A stretch of DNA of 64,000 nucleotides from Aequorivita sp. H23M31 (GTDB taxonomy: Bacteria; Bacteroidota; Bacteroidia; Flavobacteriales; Flavobacteriaceae). The DNA lies in assembly GCF_004022485.1 (NCBI RefSeq), contig NZ_CP034951.1, positions 1,054,001-1,118,000 of the forward strand, in the 5' to 3' direction. Positions within the stretch are counted from its first letter, which is position 1. Each line of letters opens with the position of its first letter. A model generated the notes under the pieces. The model made no database searches. It worked only from the letters and a program-made list of their open reading frames with translations, and had not been told where the DNA came from. This document shows positions 27,560-37,177 of the stretch, piece after piece. Position numbers and translations under genes: made by a program.

Positions 27560-28633
27560 ATGCAACTTGATTTAGCAAATAGAAAAATAGAAAAAACTCG
27601 GGGATCCTTATCTTCCCCACATAGTCGATTCAATAAAGGAATCAGTACTTTACCTCCAGACTCATTTGCTCTCGTTATGGCGACGGGTATCGTCTCAATA
27701 GCTTTAAAAGCTTTCGGAAATATATTTCTTTCTAATTTATTGTTTTATCTGAACATCGCATTTTACGCAATACTCTGTGTTCTATTTAGCTTTCAATTAA
27801 TTCACTACTGGAAAAGATTCCGTTCCCAATTTCTCAATCTTGAAATAAATATGGGATTCCTTTCTTTTGTAGCAGCCAATTGTATTCTCGGGAGCCAATT
27901 CACAACAATTTTTGGAGATTTCACTCTTGGGATAATATTCCTGTCTATTGGATTTTTATCTTGGTTCCTACTGCTCTATTCACTCTTCGCAATACATATT
28001 GAGAAAAGATATAAGACCTCCATAAAAGCTATTAGCGGAACATGGCTTTTGATTGTCGTGGCCACACAGGCTATTTCCATTTTAAGTATTCAATTGGTGG
28101 AACATCTACCTATTTATTATGAAATAATCCTTCTTATTGCGTTGCTCATGTTCCTTGTAGGATGTACGTTTTATGTTATCCTTATTACACTTATAGTTTA
28201 TCGTCTTCTATTCTTTGAAGTTCGAGCACAAAAACTCAAAACTCCGTACTGGATTAGTATGGGGGCCGATGCAATAACAGTTCTCGCAGGCCTTACCTTA
28301 ATAACAATGGCCAATAAATGGATAATTATCAACGAATTGCTTCCTTTTATAAAAGGATTGACCCTGCTTTTTTGGGCCATTGGAACTTGGTGGATTCCTA
28401 TCATGGTCCTTTTGGGCATTTGGAGACACTTTATAAAAAAGATTCCTGTAAAATATGTTTCGCACTATTGGGGGATGGTTTTCCCCTTAGGAATGTACAC
28501 GGTCTGTACACTCAAACTTTCCCAGTCTTTTGAATTATCTTTTTTAATGGTAATCCCAAAAGCATTTTTAATTTTTTCTCTAATAACCTGGATTATAGTT
28601 TTTATAGGAATGATATTTAAAATTATTAGATGA
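27560..28633 (+). CDS. SLAC1/TehA-family anion channel or exporter
   Basis: The 357 residues contain about ten hydrophobic helices. The first block PPDSFALVMATGIVSIAL is the family's opening signature. GTWWIPIMVLLGIWRHF and HYWGMVFPLGMYTVCT follow near the C-terminus. Members include TehA (linked to tellurite resistance), plant SLAC1 anion channels and yeast sulfite exporter SSU1. It lies in the inner membrane. The substrate cannot be told from sequence; sulfite, nitrate or dicarboxylate are all possible. The gene stands alone between divergent and parallel neighbours of unrelated type. Confidence 0.9.
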   Translation: MQLDLANRKIEKTRGSLSSPHSRFNKGISTLPPDSFALVMATGIVSIALKAFGNIFLSNLLFYLNIAFYAILCVLFSFQLIHYWKRFRSQFLNLEINMGFLSFVAANCILGSQFTTIFGDFTLGIIFLSIGFLSWFLLLYSLFAIHIEKRYKTSIKAISGTWLLIVVATQAISILSIQLVEHLPIYYEIILLIALLMFLVGCTFYVILITLIVYRLLFFEVRAQKLKTPYWISMGADAITVLAGLTLITMANKWIIINELLPFIKGLTLLFWAIGTWWIPIMVLLGIWRHFIKKIPVKYVSHYWGMVFPLGMYTVCTLKLSQSFELSFLMVIPKAFLIFSLITWIIVFIGMIFKIIR

Positions 28634-28919
28634 AATCACTATTGTCCGGGAAAAGAAATAAGGCCGTCATTTTGAATATTTGAAAAAAGAAGGCCCACAA
28701 TCCATTAACCTCTTGAGAACCCTTATAGTTCGAATTGAAATAAAAATCATTTATAGTTTTATCACACCTAATGAAATGAAATATTTAAAATTGATTATGT
28801 TTAAAAATGGTTGTCCATTTTAGATGGTATATTTGGAAACTAATCCCCAATTGAAGAATTATGTTTGGCGGCAAAAATCAAACCCTAACAAATCATATAT
28901 TAAAATCTATCTATAATCA

Positions 28920-29696
28920 ATGTTTAAAGAATTGAAAAAACTACCTATCCTCCTCTCAATCATCATCCTAGCCAGTTGCAATGAAAACCATAAGAAGAAT
29001 GATGTAACGATTGAGGAAAGTCCCGTGGAAACTAGAACCCCTAGTGAGCCTGCTGAAAACAACGAGACCAGAACTATTCCCTTTGGCGGAGTTTGGGTGA
29101 ATAAGAAATATGTTGATAAACTAATGTCGACCAAATCACCAAAAAAATCACAAGATGTAGTACCTATCACCTTAATGCTTTTCCCCACCCAACTAAATAA
29201 GGAAGTTGAAGTAGTCATGGGCTTCCATGAAGGCACTACTGCAAAAATAACAGGTGGCAACGGGGAATATAAGATTAAGTTTCAAGAAGAACCTGCCCAA
29301 ACTATCGATTTTAAAAATGGATCGATCAGGACTAAAAACAATGAGTTCATAAAGTTAAAATCGTTTGGTAGCAAAAACGATTATAAAATAGTTGAGCAGT
29401 TACTTTTTGCAGGGAAATATGACCTTAACGGAAAGGAAGTTGAGTTTACCCCTTCAGGGAAAATAATCGGGTTAGCCCCTTTTTCCAACTATTCCGTATT
29501 AATTGACTATTACGATGCTGGAATGCAAGTTGATCAATTGCGATTGGGTAAAAGTGCTGCGGAAAGCGAGCTGTATGGATTTGCTTTTAAAAAGAACCAA
29601 CTTATTATTTACGAACTAAAATGTTTGGAACCAGAAGGGCAATATTGCAACGTAGTAAAAAATGGGAAAAAGATATATTTGCTGACTAGGAAATAA
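28920..29696 (+). CDS. Predicted lipoprotein, function unknown
   Basis: The 258-residue protein begins with a positively charged leader and LSIIILASC, a good lipobox with the Cys near residue 20. A low-complexity Glu/Pro/Asn linker follows (about 25-60), then a beta-rich domain with GGVWVNKKYVDKLMSTKSP and two strands around GKYDLNGKEVEFTPSGKI. That pattern (a GxW start, then a repeated K-x-V-x-F-x-x-x-G) resembles lipocalin-like or META-type small barrels, but I make no call. It lies 34 bases before a small membrane protein gene and may be co-transcribed with it. Confidence 0.7.
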   Translation: MFKELKKLPILLSIIILASCNENHKKNDVTIEESPVETRTPSEPAENNETRTIPFGGVWVNKKYVDKLMSTKSPKKSQDVVPITLMLFPTQLNKEVEVVMGFHEGTTAKITGGNGEYKIKFQEEPAQTIDFKNGSIRTKNNEFIKLKSFGSKNDYKIVEQLLFAGKYDLNGKEVEFTPSGKIIGLAPFSNYSVLIDYYDAGMQVDQLRLGKSAAESELYGFAFKKNQLIIYELKCLEPEGQYCNVVKNGKKIYLLTRK

Positions 29697-29730
29697 AAAT
29701 AAAACCACCACCTAAAGAATAGAAACAGCT

Positions 29731-30141
29731 ATGGAGGAAAAATTTAAAACACTCAAGTTTATTCATGGTTCAATTTGCGGCGGTTTGTTTTTAATTTATA
29801 TCTTATTCGGTACTATTTCAATGGAAATGTTCAATTTTCCATCTATTGGTTCTTCATCCAGTGCTTGGCTATTTATTCCTGTAGCTGCGTTTGCACTTGG
29901 GAATATTCTTTTCCAATCCCAACTGAAGAAGATTGATAAAAATGATGGTTTGGAAGAAAACTTCCGCATATATCAAACTGCCTCTATAATTAGATGGTCC
30001 ATTTTGGAAGGTGCGGCGTTGTTGCTATTGTTTATAGCACCAGAATTCATAGTATTCGGGTTTTGCATAATTATATATATGGCTTACTTGCGGCCTTCCG
30101 AAAATAAAATGAATACCGATTTGCAAAAAATTAAATATTGA
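29731..30141 (+). CDS. Small integral membrane protein, function unknown
   Basis: The 136 residues contain four hydrophobic segments (about 10-35, 48-68, 85-103, 105-120), with polar ends and a short cytoplasmic tail. Nothing recognisable as a catalytic motif is present. It follows the lipoprotein gene closely on the same strand and is convergent with the patatin gene, 32 bases away. Confidence 0.65.
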   Translation: MEEKFKTLKFIHGSICGGLFLIYILFGTISMEMFNFPSIGSSSSAWLFIPVAAFALGNILFQSQLKKIDKNDGLEENFRIYQTASIIRWSILEGAALLLLFIAPEFIVFGFCIIIYMAYLRPSENKMNTDLQKIKY

Positions 30142-30173
30142 ATCAAAGAGATGGCCGTTCTAGGACAATAAAA

Positions 30174-32525
30174 TTAATTCGAGCGATTCAGATGGAATCC
30201 TATTCCTATAAAGAAACGGACCTTGTTGATATTATTCACCCAAGAAGCGTCAAAGTTAATAGGGCCCAAAATGGAGTTGTATGAAAAAGTAGTTCCGGCG
30301 GAGACCACAACACTCGGTTCTGATAAATCGGTCCATTTTCCCGGTGATAAAAGGGCATTCTTAATATAACCCTCAAAATTTCCAAAACCTACTGAGGCCA
30401 TATCGAAATGGGGTGTAATGTAAATGTTGCTCATAGCCCGAAGCTGCATTCCGAGATTAAATTTTACAAATTGATTCAGAACTATTTCCTCCTCTTTCAG
30501 TCCGGGGAAAACAAAGAAATCGTTTCGGGGAATTAGAATATTTCCTCCCAAATAATACATAGAATTCAAGACCACATCTGAAAGAGGCAAATCATTGTCC
30601 GACTTATGGTCTTCAAAGGTAAAATGAGCTGAAGTTCCTAATATTGTCGTGATCTGAGGAGTTAATCGAAATCTCTTTTCATAATCTAAACCCAGTTTTG
30701 TATATCCTTTGGAAGGGCCATCAAAATCGGGAATTTTCTCGTCCGAAAATTCCAACTGCAAATTCCCGTATAATGATTTTCCCAAATAACCTGTTAATAT
30801 GGTACCCTTTGTGGCAAAAAGCACTTTCTCCATATTATTGTAATTATATTGGGTATACAATTCTATATCATAATTATCATATTTATTAAACCTGAAAAGG
30901 TTTTCATAGAGATCTGGGTTAATTGAAGGCTTAATATTGGTATGGTGATATTTTACCCCTAAGCCAATATAACTTCTCAGGGACTTTAAATTCCGATTAA
31001 ATTGATTATCAAAAGAATAATAACGATTCCTTACATTATCGGCATATTCCCCGTCCAAAAAAACTTTCTGCTTAAGTTGCTGTCCATACACTTCAGTCCT
31101 CCACCACCAATCTCTTTGAGCACCAAAATTTTTCTGGTATTGAAATCGGAACTTGGGCTGTTCAGCAATATCGGCAGTTATCAATAACCTAGAAGCGTCT
31201 CCAATAACATTTCTTGCGGTATAATTTGCGATGACTCCCACACCGTGATATCCGTCATAGTGAAGAGCTCCCTTTACCTGATAGGGTGATCTTTCCACTC
31301 CGTCCAAATGTAAAACCACTGTGGAATCGTTCATTACCAAATTATATGCTACCTGCCTGAACAGCGTGGTCCCCATCGCTCTATTCACCCCATCTATTAC
31401 ATCTGCTATATTGTACGGGGTGTCAATCTCTATCTCGGTACGTGCATGGACCAGAGCGAGATTAGGCCGACTAATTCCTGTAAATACAATTGAATCTATT
31501 ACAAATTTATCAATTGTACCCGGCAGCTCCACTTCTCGTTGCTTATACTGGTTCAAAAATTTCGATAATTCTATAAGAGTATCCTTGTTGTCCTGAACAG
31601 CTGATTTCCCCTCTTCATAAATAGCCAAAGCACTTTTAAAATCTCCCGTAGAATAAGTTAAGTATTCACTATGATCAATAAGGATATCACACATATCCCG
31701 ATTTTCCGGACGCTTAATATTGCTGTTCAACATTGTAGTCTGCAGCATCAATGAGGACAGATTTTGGAGTTTTTCCATAGTAAAGGGCTGAAGACCAACA
31801 TCACTACCAATTATGATGTCTGCTCCCATTTTTTTCGCCACATCTACAGGGAAATTATTTAAGAGACCGCCATCTACCAATAAGGTACCGTCGTATGAAA
31901 CGGCCTGGAAAACTCCCGGAATGGACATACTGGCGCGCATTGCAAGTGCTAATGAGCCACTATCCAATATTACCTCTTCTCCTCGAACAATATCGGTGGC
32001 CATAGCTCTAAAGGGAATGGGCAGATCGTCAAAATCGTTTACATCGTATACTGGGAAGGTAAGAAGGGTAATAAATTCCCTTAGGTTTTGATCGTTCAGG
32101 AGAAAATTCCCCAATTTCAAATTTCCGTTTACCCAATCCAGTTCGACCATATATCGATCAAATTCGGCCTTTTCCTCCGCACTAACATTTTGAAGAGACA
32201 CCCCTCCTCCCATCAATTTATCCCATCTAGCCTGTTTAATAAGATCGACTATGCTATCTCCACTATAACCCATGGCATATAGACCGCCCACAATACTGCC
32301 CATACTATTTCCAACAATGAGATCGGGGACAATCCCCAGCGAATCCAGCATTTGTAGTGTAGGAATATGCGCCAAGCCTTTGGCACCGCCACCACTGAGG
32401 ACTAAGGCTACTTTTGGTTTTTTATTTTTAAATTTTGTTGAAGGCTTCTTCGACGTATCCTGGGCATTGGCTACAAACGAAAACGCTAAAAAAAATAATG
32501 TGAGAATTGTAAACAGCCTACCCAT
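30174..32525 (-). CDS. Patatin-like phospholipase fused to POTRA and Omp85-type barrel
   Basis: Signal peptide to about residue 21 (FFLAFSFVANAQ). The patatin domain (about 38-230) has the oxyanion loop LSGGGAKGLAHI, the nucleophile in GNSMGSIVG, and the dyad Asp in LLVDGGLLNN. A POTRA-like module follows (about 345-415, IDSIVFTGI... VIDGVNRAMGTTLFRQV in parts). The C-terminal half is a 16-stranded-type barrel ending GIGFHLNRSN. This is the architecture of PlpD-type (type Vd) autotransporters, but with the long barrel common in Bacteroidota. It would hydrolyse lipids at or outside the outer membrane. The active-site pair looks intact. Confidence 0.93.
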   Translation of the reverse strand: MGRLFTILTLFFLAFSFVANAQDTSKKPSTKFKNKKPKVALVLSGGGAKGLAHIPTLQMLDSLGIVPDLIVGNSMGSIVGGLYAMGYSGDSIVDLIKQARWDKLMGGGVSLQNVSAEEKAEFDRYMVELDWVNGNLKLGNFLLNDQNLREFITLLTFPVYDVNDFDDLPIPFRAMATDIVRGEEVILDSGSLALAMRASMSIPGVFQAVSYDGTLLVDGGLLNNFPVDVAKKMGADIIIGSDVGLQPFTMEKLQNLSSLMLQTTMLNSNIKRPENRDMCDILIDHSEYLTYSTGDFKSALAIYEEGKSAVQDNKDTLIELSKFLNQYKQREVELPGTIDKFVIDSIVFTGISRPNLALVHARTEIEIDTPYNIADVIDGVNRAMGTTLFRQVAYNLVMNDSTVVLHLDGVERSPYQVKGALHYDGYHGVGVIANYTARNVIGDASRLLITADIAEQPKFRFQYQKNFGAQRDWWWRTEVYGQQLKQKVFLDGEYADNVRNRYYSFDNQFNRNLKSLRSYIGLGVKYHHTNIKPSINPDLYENLFRFNKYDNYDIELYTQYNYNNMEKVLFATKGTILTGYLGKSLYGNLQLEFSDEKIPDFDGPSKGYTKLGLDYEKRFRLTPQITTILGTSAHFTFEDHKSDNDLPLSDVVLNSMYYLGGNILIPRNDFFVFPGLKEEEIVLNQFVKFNLGMQLRAMSNIYITPHFDMASVGFGNFEGYIKNALLSPGKWTDLSEPSVVVSAGTTFSYNSILGPINFDASWVNNINKVRFFIGIGFHLNRSN

Positions 32526-32736
32526 AGTAAATAATCCTTTTTGCAGAGACGCAAAGTAAAGGAATTAAATTCTTTATTTTTCCCTCGACATTAACTATCA
32601 GGGAGAAAGAATAGTTTCTAAAAAAAATGGGAAGCGAGCATAGATTTTAATATTCAAAAAATACCCTATTCCACGATAGAGAGGAAAATGTCGTTTTTCA
32701 ATAATCTAAGGTTGACATTTTTTTAAATTACTGAAA

Positions 32737-33153
32737 TTAAAGATATTCCGGGAAATGCATTTCCAATATCGAATTTAAATACTCCTCATTCAAAGGTTTG
32801 CTATAATAACCTCGAACTGTTTTGTATTTTGCTGCTTTATCCTTGTCGCGCACATCTATTGAATTGCTCAACATGGTAAGTACCACTTCCCCTTGCTGGG
32901 CCACGGTAAGTTTTTCGTATTCTTCAAGAAATTCCCATCCGTTCATCCCTGGCATATTGATATCTAAAAAGATGAGTGTTGGTTGCGGATGTACACCCTC
33001 AAGTTCACTCCGCAAATAATCCAGGGCGGCCTCCCCACTGTAGCACATATGGATATTATCGCTTATTCCAGCTTTTCTTATTTTGCGGGCATGGTAAAAA
33101 TTATCGCTTTCAGAATCATCGATCAACAATACAAGCTTTAGTTTCTTTTTCAT
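32737..33153 (-). CDS. Response regulator, receiver domain only
   Basis: The 138 residues form one REC domain: acidic pair in LLIDDSESD, phospho-acceptor Asp in LIFLDINMPGMNG (about residue 64), the Ser/Thr position in TMLSNSID, and Lys in YYSKPLNEEY. There is no output domain, so it must act by protein interaction or phosphotransfer. It starts one base after the stop of the CHASE3 histidine kinase gene, so the two form an operon and most likely a cognate pair. A second receiver-only gene is divergent from the kinase. Confidence 0.93.
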   Translation of the reverse strand: MKKKLKLVLLIDDSESDNFYHARKIRKAGISDNIHMCYSGEAALDYLRSELEGVHPQPTLIFLDINMPGMNGWEFLEEYEKLTVAQQGEVVLTMLSNSIDVRDKDKAAKYKTVRGYYSKPLNEEYLNSILEMHFPEYL

Positions 33154-33154
33154 A

Positions 33155-34600
33155 TTATTTTCCTATGGTAAAATGAATGGTACTCCCCTTTCCAAATTCT
33201 GAGGTTACCCAAATATTTCCGTGGTGCAATTCTACAATTTTTTTACAGAATGCCAAACCTATTCCCTGGCCTTCATAATCTTTTGTGCTGTGAAGACGAC
33301 TAAACATATCAAATATTTTTGTATAATCCTTATCTGGAATACCTATACCATTGTCCTTTATATGAAAATTATAGAAATTTTCTGTTTCGTCAAAGTCTAT
33401 TTTTATGTGTGGTTGGTCCTCGGGGGCGGTAAATTTGATGGCGTTGGAAATGAGATTCTGAAACAGTTGCTTTATTTCTATTTTATACCCTTTAATGATG
33501 GGTAGGAGATCGTTTTCGATTAAAATTCCGCGTCTTTCCATAATTGAGGAAAGATCCTCTTTTATTTTAGTAATGGTTTCATTTAAATCTATGTTCTCTA
33601 TTTCGCCACTGGTACCAATTCGAGAAAAGGAAAGCAGACCACTTATCAAATTCCGCATACGATCTACCGCACTATTTATAAAATCAAAATACATGGTTGC
33701 TTCTCCTTCTAGTCTTTCAGGAAAATCTTCCTGAAATACTTCTAAGTAGTTGGATACGGTACGCAGGGGCTCCTGCAGATCGTGAGATGCTACATACGCA
33801 AAATGATCCAATTGTTGGTTTTTTACCCGGAGGGAATCGTTTAGCATTTCGGTTTCCTGAATGGCTTTTTCTTTGGCTCTAATCTCCAATTCTTTTTCAT
33901 GATTGGAGTTGTTTAATTTTTCAAGGGTTACATTTAGCGATCGGTTGGAATCCTCAAGATTATTCTTTGTTTCCAATAGCTCTTCCAATAAAGGTTGAAT
34001 CCTTCCAATGAGATTATAAAGGCTGAGCCCAACAATTAATGTTGCCGTAACGATCCCCACAATAATCAATAACATCCAAATATCGTAACTGTCGTTTCTT
34101 TTTTGAAGCAAAACGTTTTCTATCTGGGTCATCTGCTCTAGAAATTCCTGGATTTTTTGCGTGGACTGAATTTCGTCATTAAGTTCCTTCCTTAACGACT
34201 CTGAAGCCAAACCGGCAATGGATTGCTCATCGAGGCTGGGATACTCTATCTCTACCAGTTTCTCAATTTTTTGCATCAATTCTGTCTGCTCCTTATTATT
34301 ACTGACTGAGGAAGTTAGCACTTCTCTAAGCGAATCATATTGCTGATGGGCCGCGTCAAAAGCTTTTTTATACTTAATTTGACCCGTGTATATATAAGCA
34401 AGTTTTTTGCTCTCCATCGATGACAAAGAGGAAGATATCCTTCTGATGTTGTTTTTTACCTGCCAACTTTCGGCAATAGCTGTGGCCGACTCTGCATTTT
34501 TAGTAAAAGAAAAGGCTATTAAAATAATTACAAGAATAAGTGAGGAAATAAGTAAGATGAAATTGGTGAGACCAATCTTTCTGATTCTTTTCATAACCAA
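33155..34600 (-). CDS. CHASE3-domain sensor histidine kinase
   Basis: Two membrane helices (about 12-30 and 180-200) bracket a periplasmic CHASE3-type sensor of helices. A coiled coil links to the HisKA domain (FAYVASHDLQEPLRTVSNY, His near residue 272), then HATPase_c with N (LISNAIKFTAP), G1 (IKDNGIGIPDKDY), F and G2 (GQGIGLAFCKKIVELHHG, part of GQGIGLAFCKK). This arrangement resembles phytochrome-like and bacteriophytochrome-type bacteroidal kinases that pair with small receivers. Ligand unknown. The ATG at 34600 may give way to the one at 34594. Its receiver gene follows one base after the stop. Confidence 0.92.
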   Translation of the reverse strand: MVMKRIRKIGLTNFILLISSLILVIILIAFSFTKNAESATAIAESWQVKNNIRRISSSLSSMESKKLAYIYTGQIKYKKAFDAAHQQYDSLREVLTSSVSNNKEQTELMQKIEKLVEIEYPSLDEQSIAGLASESLRKELNDEIQSTQKIQEFLEQMTQIENVLLQKRNDSYDIWMLLIIVGIVTATLIVGLSLYNLIGRIQPLLEELLETKNNLEDSNRSLNVTLEKLNNSNHEKELEIRAKEKAIQETEMLNDSLRVKNQQLDHFAYVASHDLQEPLRTVSNYLEVFQEDFPERLEGEATMYFDFINSAVDRMRNLISGLLSFSRIGTSGEIENIDLNETITKIKEDLSSIMERRGILIENDLLPIIKGYKIEIKQLFQNLISNAIKFTAPEDQPHIKIDFDETENFYNFHIKDNGIGIPDKDYTKIFDMFSRLHSTKDYEGQGIGLAFCKKIVELHHGNIWVTSEFGKGSTIHFTIGK

Positions 34601-34830
34601 AATGGAATAATAAACTTAAACCGTTAAATTTAATTTTTCTTTTACTAATGGATTGTGTCAAAAGTATATAATTTAGGTATTTTAAAAACCTAATATTATG
34701 AGTTTAAATAGTTAAATAGAATTTGCTGAACTGCAAGATTTTACTAAAACATAAATCTTGTAGCCATTATTGAATTATTTTATACCTTAACATCTATTTA
34801 CCTTATATACATTTTTAACCTGACTTTAAT

Positions 34831-35403
34831 ATGGATTACTCCTCCGACCTTCATTTTTTGCTAGTAGAAGACTTAGTCTCAGACTCTTTCTTGTTACAGC
34901 GTCAACTCAAAAAAATCAGCAAAAATCCTGAAATAAGATTTGTTGATAGTGAATTGGGATTGATAAATGCGCTGAAAACCTACATCCCCGATATTATCAT
35001 CACGGATTTCAATCTGGTAGGAATGGATGCTTTTGATGTAATTCGAATTGCAAAAGAATATAATCCGAAAATTCCCATTATTGTTATTACGGGACATCTT
35101 AAAAATGAATCCGATCGGGATTTGCTCATAGAAAAAGGAGCTGAGGGTTTTTTCCTAAAGGAGCCCATAAATACACTTAACGAAAGACTTTCCCCTCTTT
35201 TTGATTCCATTTTAGAAAAAAACCAAGAGAATATGGAAAATATCGATCGCGAAAGAAAGCGGTATATGGATCGCCGATCGCATAGTGATTTTCTACGAGC
35301 CCATGACTTTGAAACTTCGGATGAAGAACCGGCGAAAGAATCTTTTAGTTTTTGGAAAACATTGCGGCTTCTTTTTGGTTCAAAACAGAAAAGAACAACT
35401 TAA
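34831..35403 (+). CDS. Response regulator, receiver domain with basic tail
   Basis: The REC domain fills residues 1-130: LLVEDLVSDSF (acidic pocket), DIIITDFNLVGMDAFD (Asp near 54), VITGHLKNESDRD (Thr) and GFFLKEPINTL (Lys). The last 60 residues are charged, with RERKRYMDRRSHSD and a hydrophobic WKTLRLLFGSKQKR end, and contain no HTH or enzyme domain. It is divergent from the CHASE3 kinase with 230 bases between starts and probably belongs to the same signalling set. The tail may target the protein to a partner or membrane. Confidence 0.88.
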   Translation: MDYSSDLHFLLVEDLVSDSFLLQRQLKKISKNPEIRFVDSELGLINALKTYIPDIIITDFNLVGMDAFDVIRIAKEYNPKIPIIVITGHLKNESDRDLLIEKGAEGFFLKEPINTLNERLSPLFDSILEKNQENMENIDRERKRYMDRRSHSDFLRAHDFETSDEEPAKESFSFWKTLRLLFGSKQKRTT

Positions 35404-35433
35404 CTTCCTTGAATAGGGGGTTGCAAACAAAAC

Positions 35434-35467
35434 AGACCGTTTTAAATTTTAAACTTTAAAACGGTCT
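35434..35467. terminator. Bidirectional terminator
   Basis: A perfect 13-bp stem, AGACCGTTTTAAA / TTTAAAACGGTCT, around an 8-base loop, is flanked by A and T runs on both sides. It sits between the convergent receiver gene and the lipoprotein gene, so it can serve both. Confidence 0.85.
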
Positions 35468-35498
35468 TTTCTATTTCTGGCCCGACTTACATATTACT

Positions 35499-35945
35499 TT
35501 AACGCTTTCCAGCCTGGTCTCTAACCCACTGTTGGTAGGATTCAAATTGAGAGTCGTTCAATATTTTCTTTAAAATCCTGTCTTGCGATTCAATACGTTC
35601 GTAATCATTCATCTTTCTGTTTGGATTTGTTCTTTTCCAAGAATCCGTAGAACTTTTCCATTCCTTTTCAAAAACAGAGATCTGCTGCGAGCTCATATCC
35701 AAGTCTGTATACATACGATTGAAATAATCTTTTTCATCTGCAAAACTCGCATCCTTAACGCTGGCGGGGGCGGTATTAGCTGTTCTCGAATCTAAAACGG
35801 CTTTTTTGTTGGCAGTGGAAGCGGTTTCAACATTATTCCTTCCTCTGTCCGCATTTGTTTTGGCAGAAGTCGTCTCCTTAGACGTGCCACAGGATACCAA
35901 CAGAGATGTTAATCCAATTGCGAAAATTAATCTTGCGTTTTTCAT
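35499..35945 (-). CDS. Predicted lipoprotein, function unknown
   Basis: The 148 residues start with FAIGLTSLLVSC (lipobox VSC, Cys near 19). A Thr/Ala/Asn-rich disordered stretch follows (about 20-70). A helical C-terminal part includes FNRMYTDLDMSSQQISVFEKEW and SQDRILKKILNDSQFESYQQW. The last part resembles Spy/CpxP-like or DUF3106-like periplasmic helices with a D-x-x-S-x-x-Q pattern, but I do not assign it. It sits alone and shares the terminator with the gene on the other strand. Confidence 0.7.
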   Translation of the reverse strand: MKNARLIFAIGLTSLLVSCGTSKETTSAKTNADRGRNNVETASTANKKAVLDSRTANTAPASVKDASFADEKDYFNRMYTDLDMSSQQISVFEKEWKSSTDSWKRTNPNRKMNDYERIESQDRILKKILNDSQFESYQQWVRDQAGKR

Positions 35946-36158
35946 ATACTGTGTTTTTTTTGGTATTAGCCAAATTACAAAGCAATTGGATTAAAAGAAT
36001 GCATTTTAAGAAAATATTGTAAATCCTGTGAACAGGAGATGAGGAGTCCATTTGGAAACACCACTTTTAGAAACACGAATTTTTTCATCTCTCGCCTAAT
36101 TGGCACATCAAAAAAAAATAGAATTCCATTCCCTACGATCCTAGTTATTAGCAATTCT

Positions 36159-36923
36159 TTAAACTTTGATATCTAAGCGTATTGGACAGTGATCCGACCC
36201 AAAATATTCAGATAATATCTCCACCTTATTTACTTTATCCACTAAGGATTGGCTTAACATAAAGTAATCCAGCCTCCAGCCTGAGTTTCGTTCTCTTGCT
36301 CGAAATTTATAACTCCAATAAGTGTAAGCCACCTCGTCAGGATGAAAATAACGGAAGGAATCCACAAATCCGGAATTTATTAAATCGTCCATCCCATCAA
36401 TTTCAATTTGAGTATAACCAGCGGTTTTATTATAATTGGATTTATCGTTTTTAAGGTCTATTGGGCGATGGGCAACATTTAGATCTCCACAGAGAATTAC
36501 GGGTTTGGTTTTTTCAAGATTTTTTAGATAGTTCCGAAAATCTATATCCCAACCCTGTCTATAATCCAATCTTTCCAAAACCTGTCCGGAATTTGGGACA
36601 TATACGTTAACTAAACAAAAGGAATCAAATTCTGCACACAAAACTCTCCCTTCCTTATCATGTTCTTCAATTCCCATATCGCGGATTACCGATAAAGGCT
36701 TCGTTTTGCTTAATATAGCCGTTCCAGAATATCCCCTTCTTTCCGCGGAATTATAATAGTGATAATATCCACCGATTTCTGAAAGTGCATTTTTTACTTC
36801 TTCCTCCTGGGCTTTGGTTTCTTGTAAACAAAGAATATCGGGATCGAGCCTTGAGATGTTATCAAAAAAATCCTTTTTTACTATTGAACGTACACCATTT
36901 ACATTCCAAGAGATAATTTTCAT
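36159..36923 (-). CDS. xthA: Exodeoxyribonuclease III
   Basis: This base-excision repair enzyme cleaves 5' of abasic sites and acts as a 3' exonuclease. At 254 residues it is of normal size. Motifs: KIISWNVNGVRSI at the start, ILCLQETKAQ (metal Glu), YSGTAILSK, FCLVNVYVPNSG (Tyr), VILCGDLNVAHRPIDL (Asp/Asn), WRLDYFMLS and GSDHCPIRLDI (His). It stands alone; no partner repair genes are near apart from the damaged uvrC fragment far away. Start chosen at the ATG that begins the conserved strand. Confidence 0.95.
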   Translation of the reverse strand: MKIISWNVNGVRSIVKKDFFDNISRLDPDILCLQETKAQEEEVKNALSEIGGYYHYYNSAERRGYSGTAILSKTKPLSVIRDMGIEEHDKEGRVLCAEFDSFCLVNVYVPNSGQVLERLDYRQGWDIDFRNYLKNLEKTKPVILCGDLNVAHRPIDLKNDKSNYNKTAGYTQIEIDGMDDLINSGFVDSFRYFHPDEVAYTYWSYKFRARERNSGWRLDYFMLSQSLVDKVNKVEILSEYFGSDHCPIRLDIKV

Positions 36924-37177
36924 GTGCTATAATTATTTTTAGGAAGTTATAATCGAAATTATTCCCTTCAGGGACCTTCCCATATATATTAGTTGGTTGG
37001 ATTACCAAAAGTAATAATTTATATGTTTAATCATACAGAACTGTTTTTTGAATGGACCAATAAAACTTCTAACCTTCAGTTCACCTGAAACTTTTACACT
37101 TTAAACTTTTTCTCTCCAGACGGAACTAACCTATACTATTTTTCGTATGTTTCCCACCACCTAATTGAAAGACAAAA

